64,000 bases of DNA from Planctomycetota bacterium (GTDB taxonomy: Bacteria; Planctomycetota; B15-G4): the NCBI GenBank assembly GCA_029259715.1, contig JAJDEP010000014.1:1-64000 (forward strand), given 5' to 3'. The notes under the pieces were generated by a model. The model worked only from the letters and a program-made list of their open reading frames with translations, made no database searches and was not told the DNA's origin. Shown piece by piece: positions 35,301-45,375 of the stretch. The stretch's first letter is position 1, and each line of letters opens with the position of its first letter. Position numbers and translations under genes: made by a program.

Positions 35301-35853
35301 GCGGCAGGCGGGCGAGCAGGGCGTCGGCGTCGGCCCCGGTGAGCGGCCGGGCATGCACGAACGGGCGGTCGGTGCCGCCGGGCGCGGCCGGGTCCGTCGA
35401 TGAGAGCCGGTAGTGCAGCCCCTCGGCGAGGGGGTCGGGGGCGGGTTCGTTGTCTGCAGCATCGACGACGCCGTCAGTGGGCGCACCGGCGGCACCCATC
35501 GGCGCGAGCTTCCCCGCGACGGGCGCACGCCCTCGGCCACCGCCTCCTGCCGAGCCCCCGTTCGCCTGCCACTCCTCGATGATGGTGATGGCGCCGTCGG
35601 CCACATCGTCGGGCCCGCCGGCCGCAGCGCCAGCTCCCGCGCCGGCCGCTCCACCGGCCCCCGCTCCACCAGCTCCCGCGCCACCTGCTCCTCCGCCACC
35701 CGCGCCCGCGCCGCCGGCTCCGCCTTGGCCATCGCCCCCCGGACTGGGCACGTCGCACCCGGCCGCGGGGAGCATCAGCGCCGACGCGATCAGCAGCGAC
35801 AGCAGCCGGGGGGAGAGGAGCGGTCGTGCGGACGGCGGCGTGGGGTGGGTCAT
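29326..35853 (-). CDS. Alpha-2-macroglobulin family lipoprotein with thioester
   Basis: This 2175-residue protein belongs to the bacterial alpha-2-macroglobulin family, periplasmic traps that bind and block proteases. A lipoprotein signal (LLSLLIASALMLPAAGC) is followed by a Gly/Ala-rich linker of about 45 residues, several macroglobulin-like beta domains, a bait region and the thioester domain. The thioester motif GCAEQ is intact (Cys1674, Gln1677) within YDYPYGCAEQVASRV, so covalent trapping is expected. The start at 35853 begins the lipoprotein signal. Many bacteria encode it beside pbpC; here the neighbours are the HIT gene (divergent) and a small secreted protein. The final GRSGSD tail reappears in the remnant downstream. 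Confidence 0.93.
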   Translation of the reverse strand: MTHPTPPSARPLLSPRLLSLLIASALMLPAAGCDVPSPGGDGQGGAGGAGAGGGGAGGAGAGGAGAGGAAGAGAGAAAGGPDDVADGAITIIEEWQANGGSAGGGGRGRAPVAGKLAPMGAAGAPTDGVVDAADNEPAPDPLAEGLHYRLSSTDPAAPGGTDRPFVHARPLTGADADALLARLPLLPSLTGDVRDFAFRERTLPAPRPGLTIDQPFPPAGDGPPPVEVSTLPLTVLRTAPVGKVPLASHLTVAFSHAMVALDRLDALNADGIVELEPAVAGRWRWVDTRTLAFEPEGGRFPAATQYRATVPFGVQAQVGAELRDVESWSFTTPPPTLLSSRPRGGPTVRDPVMVVTFDQRVDPAAVIGKVALRGDGRVWPVRALTADEVRAERQPGGALASVIGNADGKWVAFRATQTLPGATTFRVVLPVGLPSAEGPLTTELDQEFSFTTYGPFEVTGVSCGHNWDCRPGSAFRIEFSNPIDPKSLTSDLLEVVPAVEEMVAWVSGSSLYLRGRTLADTEYAVTLSPGLRDIFGQVSDRIGHFKFPVGEAQRPYPWFSLPGQMFVVLDPYGDATFPVHAVNYERIDLELWDVQPEQWGDFINDHDFWGEVVKGGQPEPPGRRVWSKSFDLEDARDEWFSHRVDLTPALGAGGLGHALLVMRPMDPSPSNKHFRPRSQYRWIQRGGAAVDALADQTELVAWATSLSDGRPLAGASVRLMPDGATAVADDNGLARLPLPVGGGPGFRWLQVTPRTEPGAGREADAGAGAGASDAEPVTTILPEGTYPMYRQGRSSSWQKRMPARRALWHVFDDRGMYRPGERVHLAGWIRIWDGREGGDTEPFTPAGGEVSWIARDARNNEVAKGTASLSGRGGFDLAFDLPDNLNLGNARVELQLPSGTDAASGTVFHHSLQVQEFRRPEYEVTVEAGEGPHLIGGAAEVSVEAAYYAGGPLPGADVAWTATASPGHYRPPGRDEFVFGEWTPWWGWHERVVYSGNSVGGQTLAATTDASGRHDVRIDFDSAVPARPHQLRIEGAVTDVNRQRWADATELLVHASSTYVGLQAERTFVQQGELLRLSVIATDIDGAAEAGRTIALRAWRTRWVNEAGQWTEVEADLQEQTVTAGAEPVDIAFEGRNGGRWFVQAEVQDDAERTNRTRLMLWVAGGESKPSSEGVEQQTVQLIPDRETYAPGDTAQILVQSPFADGFAVVRLQRSGTLSVQRLALDNGSATLTVPITEAHLPNLHVRVDVVGSEPRRDEAGTLLPDAPPKPAYATGALDLRVPPLTRALDVTVTPRDTELNPGASTSVDLVVNDASGEPLSEGEAVVVVVDEAVLALSGYQLLDPLLTFYPDRSPDSWEALLRRFVLLAKPGLFDEDVDGQGGQGDDDGRVDEMMENARSRSGGEPFAYDMFGGDVAAEGSLAMKAPAMKQLQQLGYVEGASGGPAAPAVQPRTNFDALAVFATRVPVADGRAEVALELPDNLTRYRVMAVVVDRGRLFGKGEASITARLPLMVRPSAPRFLNFGDVFELPVVLQNGTDEDMEVGLALRASNADLRAGAAWRVTVPASDRVEVRVPAAAMRPGTARFSILAAASDDTDGSRADAARIELPVWTPATTEAFAIHGTLDEGAVLQSVIAPSDVVPDWGGLELTTSSTALAALTDAFLYVYDYPYGCAEQVASRVLSVATLREVLAAFEADGLPAPEAIERSMAADIAKLASLQNSDGGWGYWRRDGDSIPYLSVHVALALQTAAAHGYEVPDNVSARARSYLADIRSRFPHWYGEDLRIAIECFALNVQARMGHANAARARGLLNEVGLDALPLEAAGWLLGVFAAAPDGSDEVGTLLRHLVNRASETAGAAHFTSRYGADAHVLLHSERRTDGVILDALLDARPDHDLVPKVVAGLMAHKQRGRWGNTQENAFILLALKHYFDRFEADDPDFVARAWLGERYAAETAYRGRSTDRNKVTIPMRELRGTADDPEPMVIAKDGPGRLYYRLGLSYAPSDLDLAPADHGFEVERRYEAIEDEGDVELQSDGTWRIKLGAPVRVHVTMVARSSRAHVALVDPLPAGLEPMNPALAVTGSLPTGPADASGDDGPMGGMFRPWWNWPWYEHQNLRDERVEAFRSWLPAGVYSYEYVARATTPGVFIVPPAKAEEMYTPETFGRSGSDIVVVD

Positions 35854-35964
35854 CGAGATCCTCGGGAGTCTGTGCGCCGGGGGTGGGCGCTGGCCTTCAC
35901 GGCCCGGCACCGGGCCACCTTATTCCCTTTCCTCCGGCGATCCCAAGCGGACAGGATGGTGTCC

Positions 35965-36390
35965 ATGCCCACCCTCTTCACACGCATCATCGCCGGCGAA
36001 CTGCCGGGCCGTTTCGTCTGGAAGGACCCGCAGGTCGTGGCCTTCCTCACCATCGCGCCCATCAAACCGGGCCACGTGCTGGTGGTGCCCCGCCAGGAGA
36101 TCGACCACTGGCTCGACGTGCCGCCGGACCTGCTCAACCACCTCATGGGCGTGGCGCAGACCGTGGGCAAGGCCATCAACACGGCCCTCTCGCCGACCAA
36201 GGTGGGCCTGATGCTGGCGGGCCTCGAGGTGCTGCACTGTCACGTGCATCTGGTGCCCATCGACGCGCTGCACGACCTCGACTTCAAGCGCGCCGACGCG
36301 AACCCCCTGCCGGAAGACCTCGACGCGGCCGCCGCGGCCATCCGCACCGCCCTGCGCGCGCAGGGGCACGGCGAGGTGGTGGACGCCTAG
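35965..36390 (+). CDS. HIT-family hydrolase
   Basis: This 141-residue protein has the full histidine triad HCHVHLVP (His91, His93, His95) and the usual preceding elements FVWKDPQVVAFLTIAPIKPGHVLVVPRQEID. HIT proteins hydrolyse nucleoside phosphoramidates, AMP-lysine type bonds or dinucleoside polyphosphates; the exact substrate is unknown. I chose the ATG at 35965 because a GGACAGG site sits 7-9 bases upstream; ATG at 35956 would add three residues. It is divergent from the alpha-2-macroglobulin gene and its stop overlaps the M28 peptidase stop by 4 bases (convergent). Confidence 0.9.
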   Translation: MPTLFTRIIAGELPGRFVWKDPQVVAFLTIAPIKPGHVLVVPRQEIDHWLDVPPDLLNHLMGVAQTVGKAINTALSPTKVGLMLAGLEVLHCHVHLVPIDALHDLDFKRADANPLPEDLDAAAAAIRTALRAQGHGEVVDA

Positions 36391-37799
36391 CGCACCACCG
36401 GTTCGAGCGTCACCTGGCGTCCGCCGCCGTCGGGTCCCGGGCGGAACACGGTCAGCTTCAATGGCGTGAAGCGGTGGTTCGTCGGGTCGAGGCGGGCCTT
36501 GCTCGCCTGGGCCTTGCGCAGGTCGGACATGCCCTCGGCGCGGGTGATGGGCTTGCCGTCGACGGCGAGCACGATGTCGCCAACCTGCAAGCCTGCGGCC
36601 TGGGCGGGCGAGTCGTCGAAGACCATGGCGATGTGCACCGAGCCCATCTCGTTCTCGAACAGCTCGCCGAAGACGGCGCCGAACCAGGGCTTGGGGCCCC
36701 AGTGCTTGGCCGCGCCCGGCGCGAGCTTGAAGTGGGTGCGCTCGTCGACGTCATCGACGCCGCGGACGAGGGTGTGGGCCATGTCGACCACCTTGTGCAT
36801 GCCGACGACGTTGACCTTGTGGGCGTCGTCGCCGGCGCGGTGGTAGTCCTCGTGCACGCCGGTGAAGAGGAACAGCGCGGGCACCCCGGCCAGGTGGAAG
36901 CTGGCGTTGTCGGAGGGCGCGCCCCCCACCGGCTCCTCGATCATGTTGAGCCCGGCGTCGCGGGCGGCCCGGGCGGCCAGCGCGGGGAACACCGGCGCCG
37001 TGCCCGTGCCGCCCACGAGCAGGGTGTCGTGGACCATGCGGCCGATCATGTCCATGTTGACCATGAGCAACGAGTCCTCGAGCGGGCGCAGCGGGTTCCG
37101 GGTGTAGTGCACGCTGCCGAGCAATCCCTTCTCCTCGCCGGAGTAGAAGTGGAAGGCCACGGTGCGGCGGGGTTTGTTGGGCGACGTCGCCAGGGCCTCG
37201 GCCAACTCGAGCACGCCGGACGTGCCGGACGCGTTGTCGTCGGCGCCGTTGTGGATCAGGCTGCCGTCGAGGGCGCCCACCGTGCCCGCCTTGCCCACGT
37301 GGTCGTAGTGGGCGCCGACGATGATGGTCTGTGCGGCATGGGTTTCATCCGACCCCGGCAGCACGGCGATGATGTTGCGCGCCACGATCTGGTCCGGTCC
37401 CGGCAGGTGGAACGCCTGGAACCACGTGCCGTCGTCGCCGCCGGGCTGCAGGCCCGGGATCTGCTCGAGCACGCCGACGATGTACCCCGCCGCCATGTGC
37501 TCACCGCGGGTGCCGGCTTCGCGACCCATGAGGGCGTCGGCCGCCAGCACCTCCACATGTTCGAGCAGCTCCTCGGCCGTGATCGGATCGAAGGCCTGCG
37601 CAGCCGCGAGTTCGTCGCCGGCCGCGAGTTCGTCACCCGTCGCGGGGGTCGCAGCGGAGACCGCGCCGCCGAGGACCAGGACTCCGGACAGCAGGACCCC
37701 GGCCAACCGGATGCCGGACCAACAGGCGCCGGACAGCGGAGCAGCGAACATCAGGGCGCGAGAGGGTGCAGTGGCGGACAGGACGGTGCGCTGGTTCAT
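36387..37799 (-). CDS. Secreted M28-family metallopeptidase with PDZ domain
   Basis: This 470-residue enzyme has a signal sequence (about residues 28-50, IRLAGVLLSGVLVLGGAVSA) and an M28 aminopeptidase domain with both zinc sites: VGAHYDHVG, HNGADDNASG, the catalytic glutamates in FYSGEEKGLLGS and the ligand MVNMDMIGR, with a late HEDYHRAGDDAHKV histidine. The C-terminal 110 residues form a PDZ domain (AMVFDDSPAQAAGLQVGDIVLAVDGKPI). Members cleave N-terminal amino acids in the periplasm; PDZ may direct substrates. A short DELAA duplication follows the signal. It converges with the HIT gene. Confidence 0.9.
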   Translation of the reverse strand: MNQRTVLSATAPSRALMFAAPLSGACWSGIRLAGVLLSGVLVLGGAVSAATPATGDELAAGDELAAAQAFDPITAEELLEHVEVLAADALMGREAGTRGEHMAAGYIVGVLEQIPGLQPGGDDGTWFQAFHLPGPDQIVARNIIAVLPGSDETHAAQTIIVGAHYDHVGKAGTVGALDGSLIHNGADDNASGTSGVLELAEALATSPNKPRRTVAFHFYSGEEKGLLGSVHYTRNPLRPLEDSLLMVNMDMIGRMVHDTLLVGGTGTAPVFPALAARAARDAGLNMIEEPVGGAPSDNASFHLAGVPALFLFTGVHEDYHRAGDDAHKVNVVGMHKVVDMAHTLVRGVDDVDERTHFKLAPGAAKHWGPKPWFGAVFGELFENEMGSVHIAMVFDDSPAQAAGLQVGDIVLAVDGKPITRAEGMSDLRKAQASKARLDPTNHRFTPLKLTVFRPGPDGGGRQVTLEPVVR

Positions 37800-37962
37800 C
37801 ACGGACTCCGGTCGGGCGCGCGGCGGACCGCGACGGCCCCCGACGATAGCCCCTGGCCGGAGGCCGCCCCACTCCGCAGCCGCGACGTTTCGGTGACGAG
37901 ACCGCCGGACCCGACCCGAGGACCCGACCCGAGGACTCGTCCCGCGCGGTCCCGCCGGGCTT

Positions 37963-39423
37963 CTAGCCGAAGAGGCTGGAGGCGGCGTTCCGGGCCACGG
38001 TTTCCAGCGGCCCGGGATAGATGCCGATGGCCAGCACCGCGAGGGCGCAGAACAGCAGCAGCACCTTGGTGCCGCCGAAGACCTCGAGCACGCCCGTGTC
38101 CTCCGCGTTGCGCATGTAGATGCGCTTGATCACGCACAGGTAGTAGTAGAGCGACGTCACCACCATCACCAGGCTCACGGCCACCAGCCAGATCAGGTGC
38201 GGGTCGGCCACCGCCGCACGCAGCACCATGAACTTGGCGAAGAAGCCCGCGAAGGGCGGCACGCCCCCCAGCGACAGCAGCGAACACGTGAGCACGAAGG
38301 CCAGGAACGGCGAGCGGTCGGCCAACCCGTTCACGCGGTCCATGTGCGAGCTGTCGTTGGTGCGCGACACGATCACGATCACGAGGAACGCGCCGATGTT
38401 CGCGAACAGGTAGGTCACGGTGTAGAAGAGGATCGCGCTGGCCGAGTCCTGGCTGTGGGTCGCCAGGGCCATGAGCAGGAAGCCCGCGTGGGCGATGCCC
38501 GAGTAGGCCAGGAAGCGCTTGAGGTCGGTCTGCGGGATGGCGCCGAGGCCGCCCATGATCAGGGTCAGCGCGGCGAGTCCGCCGAGTACGGGCACCCAGT
38601 CGGCGGCGGCCGGGCCGAGCACCGTGTAGACCAGGCGCATGAACAGCACCACGCCCGCGCTCTTGGAGGCCACCGACAGGAACGCGGTGACGGGCGTGGG
38701 CGCGCCCTGGTAGACGTCCGGCAGCCACACGTGGAACGGCACGGCGCCGATCTTGAAGCACAGGCCCACCAGGATCATGAGCAGGCCGAACTTGAGGCCG
38801 GTGGACGGGCCGCCGGGGGCGTTCACCGCCGCCGCCACGGCCGACAGGTCGAAGCTGCCCGTCGTGCCGTACACGAAGGCGATGCCGTAGACCATGAAGG
38901 TGGCGGCCAGGGCGCCGATGATCACGAACTTGATGCCCGCTTCCAGCGAGCGCGGCAGGCGCGGCCGCCAGGCGGCCATCAGGAACAGGATCACCGTGAC
39001 CAGCTCGAGGCCCACGAACAGCGACACGAAGTCGGTCACCGACGCGAGCATGCACATGCCGCAGGTGGTGAAGACCAGCAGGGCGGGGAACTCGCCGCGC
39101 CCCGCCATCAAGCGGTCTTCGTAGGGGCCCGACAGGAACAACGTCAGCAGCGACGCGCTCAGGAAGAAGCGCTTGAAGAAGACGGCGAAGCTGTCGAGGG
39201 TGCCCCAGCTGCTGTCGGTCACCGGATCGGCCAGCCAGGTGGCGGCCAGGATGGCGATCAGGCCCAGCCCGCAGATCAGCCGCACCATGGTGGCCGGGCC
39301 CGAGTGGCGCCCCTTGCGCGTGATCAGGTCGACGGCGATGAGCACCAGGCCGAGCAGCCCCAGCTGCACCTCCACCGCGAAGACGTCCATCAGGCCGGTG
39401 GTGTCGATGTTGAGTGGGTTCAT
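37963..39423 (-). CDS. nuoN: NADH-quinone oxidoreductase subunit N
   Basis: This 486-residue membrane subunit is one of the three antiporter-like proton-pumping subunits of complex I. It has about 14 spans and the conserved charged elements of the family, such as the glutamate in SLFVGLELVTVILFLM and lysine in SLEAGIKFVIIGALAATFMVYGIAFVYG, plus FKIGAVPFHVWLPDVYQGAPTPVTAFLSVASKSAG. It is the last gene of the operon, 21 bases after nuoM. Length is as expected. Confidence 0.96.
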   Translation of the reverse strand: MNPLNIDTTGLMDVFAVEVQLGLLGLVLIAVDLITRKGRHSGPATMVRLICGLGLIAILAATWLADPVTDSSWGTLDSFAVFFKRFFLSASLLTLFLSGPYEDRLMAGRGEFPALLVFTTCGMCMLASVTDFVSLFVGLELVTVILFLMAAWRPRLPRSLEAGIKFVIIGALAATFMVYGIAFVYGTTGSFDLSAVAAAVNAPGGPSTGLKFGLLMILVGLCFKIGAVPFHVWLPDVYQGAPTPVTAFLSVASKSAGVVLFMRLVYTVLGPAAADWVPVLGGLAALTLIMGGLGAIPQTDLKRFLAYSGIAHAGFLLMALATHSQDSASAILFYTVTYLFANIGAFLVIVIVSRTNDSSHMDRVNGLADRSPFLAFVLTCSLLSLGGVPPFAGFFAKFMVLRAAVADPHLIWLVAVSLVMVVTSLYYYLCVIKRIYMRNAEDTGVLEVFGGTKVLLLFCALAVLAIGIYPGPLETVARNAASSLFG

Positions 39424-39444
39424 GTCGGTGCAGTCTCGCGGGCC

Positions 39445-40961
39445 CTAGAGCCCCAACCCGGCCTCGGCGGACAACAGCTTGGCGACGATGGGCTCGACGC
39501 CCGTGGAGATCAGGTCGACCAGCGGCAGCGGGTAGAAGCCGAACACCAGCAGCGTGCCCACGAGCAGCAGGAACGGCGCGCGCTGCATGGGGGTGGTGGC
39601 GTCCTTGAGCTCGCTCCACTTCGGATCCATGGGACCCTGGAAGGCCTCGCGCAGCGTGCGCAGCAGGTAGGTCGCGCCGATGACCAGGCCGAAGATGGCG
39701 CACAGGGTCGGGATCGGATAGCGCTCCCAAGAGCCCACGATGACCATCAGTTCCGACGCGAAGTTGGCGAAGCCCGGCAGGCCCAGCGACGCCATGGCGC
39801 ACATCATGAACATCATCCCCACGAAGGGGATCTGGTGCATGAGCCCGCCCAGGTCGTCGAGCATGCGCGTGTGCGTCTGCTCGTAGAAGAAGCCGATCAA
39901 TCCGAAGGCCATGGCCGTCATGACGCCGTGGGCGAACATGAGGAAGACCGCGCCGTCCATGGACATGACCGACATGGAGGCCACGCCCAACAGCACGTAG
40001 CCCATGTGGCTCGAGCTGCTGTAGCCGATGACGAACTTCATGTCGCGCTGGCTCATGGCGATGTAGCCGCCGTAGATGATGTTGAAGCAGCACAGCACGG
40101 CGACCCAGGGCAGCCAGTACACGGCGCCCTCGGGCAGCACCGGCAGGGCGATGCGGATGATGGCGTAGCTGCCCAGCTTCATGAGCACGCCGGCGTGCAT
40201 CATGGAGGCGGCCGAGGGAGCCGCGGCGTGTCCGCCCGGCGACCAGGTGTGCAGCGGCCACATGGGCGCGATGGTCGCGAAGCCCACCAGCAGCAGCGGG
40301 AAGAGCAGCTTCTGGTCGGAGAAGTCGAGGCCGCCGCCCGCGTCCACCGCCGCGATGATGGCGGTCAGGTCGAAGGTGGGCTCGGCCGTGATGCCCGAGA
40401 AATACAGCATCAGCAGGCCCATCAGGGCCACCACCGCGCCCGCCGTCAGATAAAGCGTGAGCTTCATCGTGGCGTACTCGCGGTTGGCCGAGCCCCAGTA
40501 CCCGATCAACAGGTACATGGGCACCACGGCCAGCTCGTAGAAGAAGTAGAAGAAGAACAGGTCGAGGCTGACGAACACCCCGAACACGCCGGTCACGAGG
40601 GCCGACAGCAGGATGTAGAAGTCCTTGACCCGCTTGTCGACGCCCATGGAGACGAGGCCGCCGGCCAGGTAGACGATGCCGGTGAGCAGCACCATGGCCA
40701 CGCTGATGCCGTCGGCGCCGACCTTGTACTGGATGCCCAGCGACGGCACCCAGTCGATGGCGGTGACGTACTGGAAGCCCCCGGCCGCCTGGTCGTAGTC
40801 GAAGAACATCCAGCCGGCGATGACCAGGGTCAGGGCCGCGCCGAAGCAGCTCACCCCGCGGATGGCCTGGGCGTTGGACGCGGGCAGGAAGAACAGCAGC
40901 GTCGTCACCAGCGCCGGGATGACGACCAGGAAGGTGAGGGCGTACTGGCTGAGGATGTCGG

Positions 40962-40965
<4 letters not shown>
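39445..40965 (-). CDS. nuoM: NADH-quinone oxidoreductase subunit M
   Basis: This 506-residue complex I membrane subunit has about 14 spans and clear NuoM hallmarks: LFFFYFFYELAVVPMYLLIG with the key glutamate, FATIAPMWPLHTWSPGGHAAAPSAASMMHAGVLMKLGSYAIIRIALP with the conserved lysine, and SSSHMGYVLLGVAS. Its ATG overlaps the nuoL stop by 4 bases, so the two are translationally coupled. Confidence 0.96.
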
Positions 40966-42881
<1,916 letters not shown>

Positions 42882-42885
42882 CTCA

Positions 42886-43209
42886 CTACCACCGCAAGTT
42901 CGCGACGTCGTCGACGTTGACCGTGTCCAGGCGCCGGAACAGCGCCACGGCGATGGCCAGGGCCACGGCCACCTCGGCGGCCGCGATGGCGATGGTGAAG
43001 AACACGAACACCTGCCCGTCCATGGGCACCGTGCCGTCCGGGCCGGGCGGCATGTACTTGTTGAAGGCCACCAACGCGAGGTTCGCCGCGTTGAGCATGA
43101 TCTCGATGCCCATCAGCATCATGATGATGTTGCGGCGCATCATCACACCGCAGAGACCAAGAGTAAAAACAACGCCCGACAGGTAGAGGTAGTGCTCGAG
43201 GGGGATCAT
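42886..43209 (-). CDS. nuoK: NADH-quinone oxidoreductase subunit K
   Basis: This 107-residue three-span subunit matches NuoK: GVVFTLGLCGVMMRRNIIMMLMGIEIMLNAANLALVAF carries the two conserved membrane glutamates' region (IEIMLNAANL), and GQVFVFFTIAIAAAEVAVALAIAVALFRR the second. It links the hydrophilic arm to the antiporter modules of complex I. Its ATG shares one base with the nuoJ stop. Confidence 0.96.
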   Translation of the reverse strand: MIPLEHYLYLSGVVFTLGLCGVMMRRNIIMMLMGIEIMLNAANLALVAFNKYMPPGPDGTVPMDGQVFVFFTIAIAAAEVAVALAIAVALFRRLDTVNVDDVANLRW

Positions 43210-43820
43210 CAGCTTGCGCTCCCGTCGGCAACGCCGGCGCCCGCGCCGGCGCCGGGGACGCTCGGCGCGCCGCTCCCGGGTGCAGCAGATCCGCCGCCGG
43301 CATCCGGCGTCGCCGGGCCGATGGATGCGCGCTCGTCGCGGCTGCGCTGGTTGAGCACCACCACGCCCAGGATCGCGCCGAGCAGCAGCAGCGACACGGC
43401 CTCGAAGGGCACCACGAAGCGGGTGAACAGGGCCTCGGCCAGGGGCGCGGGGCTGCCGATCATCTCGTTGGCCTGGCTCTGCACCACCGGCCCGAGGTCG
43501 CCCACCGCGCGCCCGAGCAGCAGCAGGAAGGTGGCGGCCGCCACGAGCATGAGCGGGTTGAGGCGCAATCCCTCCTGCTCCTCGTCGCGCAGCTCGATCA
43601 TCATGATCACGAACAGGAACAGCATCAGGATGGCGCCCGCGTAGACGAGCACCTCCATGGCCGCGATCAGGTAGGCGTCGAGCATCACGAACAGGCCCGC
43701 CGTCGCCGCGAACGAGAGGATCATGAACACGGTGCAGTGCACCGGATTGCGCGACCAGATGGTCAGCATGGTGAAGAACACCATGCCCCCACCCATCAGC
43801 CAGAAGAGCAGCTCCGCCAC
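43209..43820 (-). CDS. nuoJ: NADH-quinone oxidoreductase subunit J
   Basis: This 203-residue membrane subunit of complex I has five spans; MEVLVYAGAILMLFLFVIMMIEL is the NuoJ signature (pi-bulge helix) near the quinone end. A polar C-terminal tail of about 40 residues, rich in Gly/Ala/Pro, is longer than usual and probably disordered. It begins 1 base after the nuoI stop. Confidence 0.95.
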   Translation of the reverse strand: MAELLFWLMGGGMVFFTMLTIWSRNPVHCTVFMILSFAATAGLFVMLDAYLIAAMEVLVYAGAILMLFLFVIMMIELRDEEQEGLRLNPLMLVAAATFLLLLGRAVGDLGPVVQSQANEMIGSPAPLAEALFTRFVVPFEAVSLLLLGAILGVVVLNQRSRDERASIGPATPDAGGGSAAPGSGAPSVPGAGAGAGVADGSAS

Positions 43821-43821
43821 C

Positions 43822-44328
43822 TTACTTGTCCTTCCACTTCCGGATGGAATCGACGCGCTTGCCGCCGCGCTCGTAGAGCTTGGCCTTGTTGTGGATCAGC
43901 TCGGCGCGGTTGGTGCCGTTGAGCTCGTACTCGCTGCTCATGAAGATCGCCTCCTCGGGGCAGATCTCCTCGCACATGCCGCAGTAGATGCAGCGCAGCA
44001 TGTCAATGAAGAACTCACGCGGCGCCTTCTCGACGTGGTTGTCCGGGTCGTCGTGCGGGATCTCGCCCGGCTCGATGACGATGGCCTTGGGCGGGCAGAT
44101 GAATTCGCACAGCTGGCACGACACGCACTTCTCGCGACCGAGCTCGTCCTTCACCAGCACCGGCGCGCCGCGGTAGTCGTCGTAGAACACCTGGCGCTCT
44201 TCGGGGTACTGCATGGTGATGTTCGGCTTGAACATCTCCCGGAAGGTCATGGCCAGGCCTTGCGCCACGGCGGGCAGGTACAGGTGCTCGTACCAGGTGA
44301 GCTTCGGACGTTCGATGACCTTGGCCAT
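43822..44328 (-). CDS. nuoI: NADH-quinone oxidoreductase subunit I (2[4Fe-4S])
   Basis: This 168-residue ferredoxin-like subunit carries two intact 4Fe-4S motifs, CVSCQLCEFICPPKA and CIYCGMCEEICPEEA, which hold clusters N6a and N6b that pass electrons towards NuoB. The N-terminal amphipathic helices (WYEHLYLPAVAQGLAMTFREMF) sit on NuoH. It is 3 bases downstream of nuoH. Confidence 0.97.
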   Translation of the reverse strand: MAKVIERPKLTWYEHLYLPAVAQGLAMTFREMFKPNITMQYPEERQVFYDDYRGAPVLVKDELGREKCVSCQLCEFICPPKAIVIEPGEIPHDDPDNHVEKAPREFFIDMLRCIYCGMCEEICPEEAIFMSSEYELNGTNRAELIHNKAKLYERGGKRVDSIRKWKDK

Positions 44329-44331
44329 GGC

Positions 44332-45375
44332 TTAGAGCGTTCCCGGAGGCAACAGGATGAAGGCGGTGGCCACGATGTTCGCCACGCCCGCCGGGATGCC
44401 GACCTTCCAGCCCAACGCCATGGTCTGGTCGAAGCGGAAGCGCGGGATGGTCCAGCGCACCCAGATGTAGAAGAACATGAAGCACAGGCACTTCGTGAAG
44501 AAGGACACGAAGCCCAGCAAGGAACCCCAGTTGCCCCAGGCCGCCAGCTGCTCGGCCGTCACGAAGGGGATGTCCCAGCCGCCGAGGAACAGCGTCGAGA
44601 TCAGCGCGGCGAACACGAACATGGCCGTGTACTCGCCCATGAAGAACATGGCGAACTTCATCGAGCTGTATTCGGTGTGGTAGCCGGCGACGAGCTCGGT
44701 CTCGGCCTCGGGCGTGTCGAAGGGCAGGCGGTTCGTCTCGGCGAAGGCGCAGATTACGAAGAGCAGGAAGCCCAGCGGCTGGCTGAAGGCGAACCACACG
44801 CCGTCCTGCTGCGCGGCGACCACGTCGAGCAGGCGCAGGCTGCCGGTCGACATGAAGATGCCGATGACGGAGAGGCCCAGCACCAGCTCGTAGCTGATCA
44901 TCTGGGCGCTGCTGCGCACGCCGCCGAGCAGCGGGTAGCGCGAATTGCTGGCCCAGCCGGCGAGCACCACGCCATAGACGCCGAGCGACGCAATGGCGAA
45001 GACGAACAGGATGCCGATGTCGAGGTCGGCGATGACCAGCGGCACCTCGGTGCCGAAGATGGTCAGGGCCGGGCCGAAGGGGATCACTGCGATGGTCAGC
45101 AGCGCCGGGATGACCGTGATGGCCGGCGCGAGGATGTAGAGCACCTTCTCGACCTGCCCGGGGACCACGTCCTCCTTGAAGAAGAACTTGAGCGCGTCGG
45201 CGATGGGCTGCAGCAAGCCGCCGTAGCCGACGCGGTTGGGACCCAGGCGGCTCTGCATCACGGCCGAGATGCGCCGCTCGCCGAGCACCATGAGCGCCGC
45301 GAGGATCAGCGCGAGGTGCGTGAAGACCACGATCTTGCCCAGCGTCGTGGCGAAGTAGAAGACCGTCTCGTTCAC
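44332..45375 (-). CDS. nuoH: NADH-quinone oxidoreductase subunit H
   Basis: This 347-residue membrane subunit forms part of the quinone-binding site. Diagnostic segments are LGPNRVGYGGLLQPIADALKFFFKED, ASNSRYPLLGGVRSSAQMISYELVLGLS and CAFAETNRLPFDTPEAETELVAGYHTEYSSMKFAMFFMGEY. About eight spans, normal length. Its ATG overlaps the nuoG stop by 4 bases. Confidence 0.97.
   Translation of the reverse strand: MNETVFYFATTLGKIVVFTHLALILAALMVLGERRISAVMQSRLGPNRVGYGGLLQPIADALKFFFKEDVVPGQVEKVLYILAPAITVIPALLTIAVIPFGPALTIFGTEVPLVIADLDIGILFVFAIASLGVYGVVLAGWASNSRYPLLGGVRSSAQMISYELVLGLSVIGIFMSTGSLRLLDVVAAQQDGVWFAFSQPLGFLLFVICAFAETNRLPFDTPEAETELVAGYHTEYSSMKFAMFFMGEYTAMFVFAALISTLFLGGWDIPFVTAEQLAAWGNWGSLLGFVSFFTKCLCFMFFYIWVRWTIPRFRFDQTMALGWKVGIPAGVANIVATAFILLPPGTL

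Noticed and set aside
37799..40261. Long overlapping frame on the minus strand across nuoN/nuoM
   Set aside because: Arg/His/Gly-rich shadow in another frame of two clear complex I genes.
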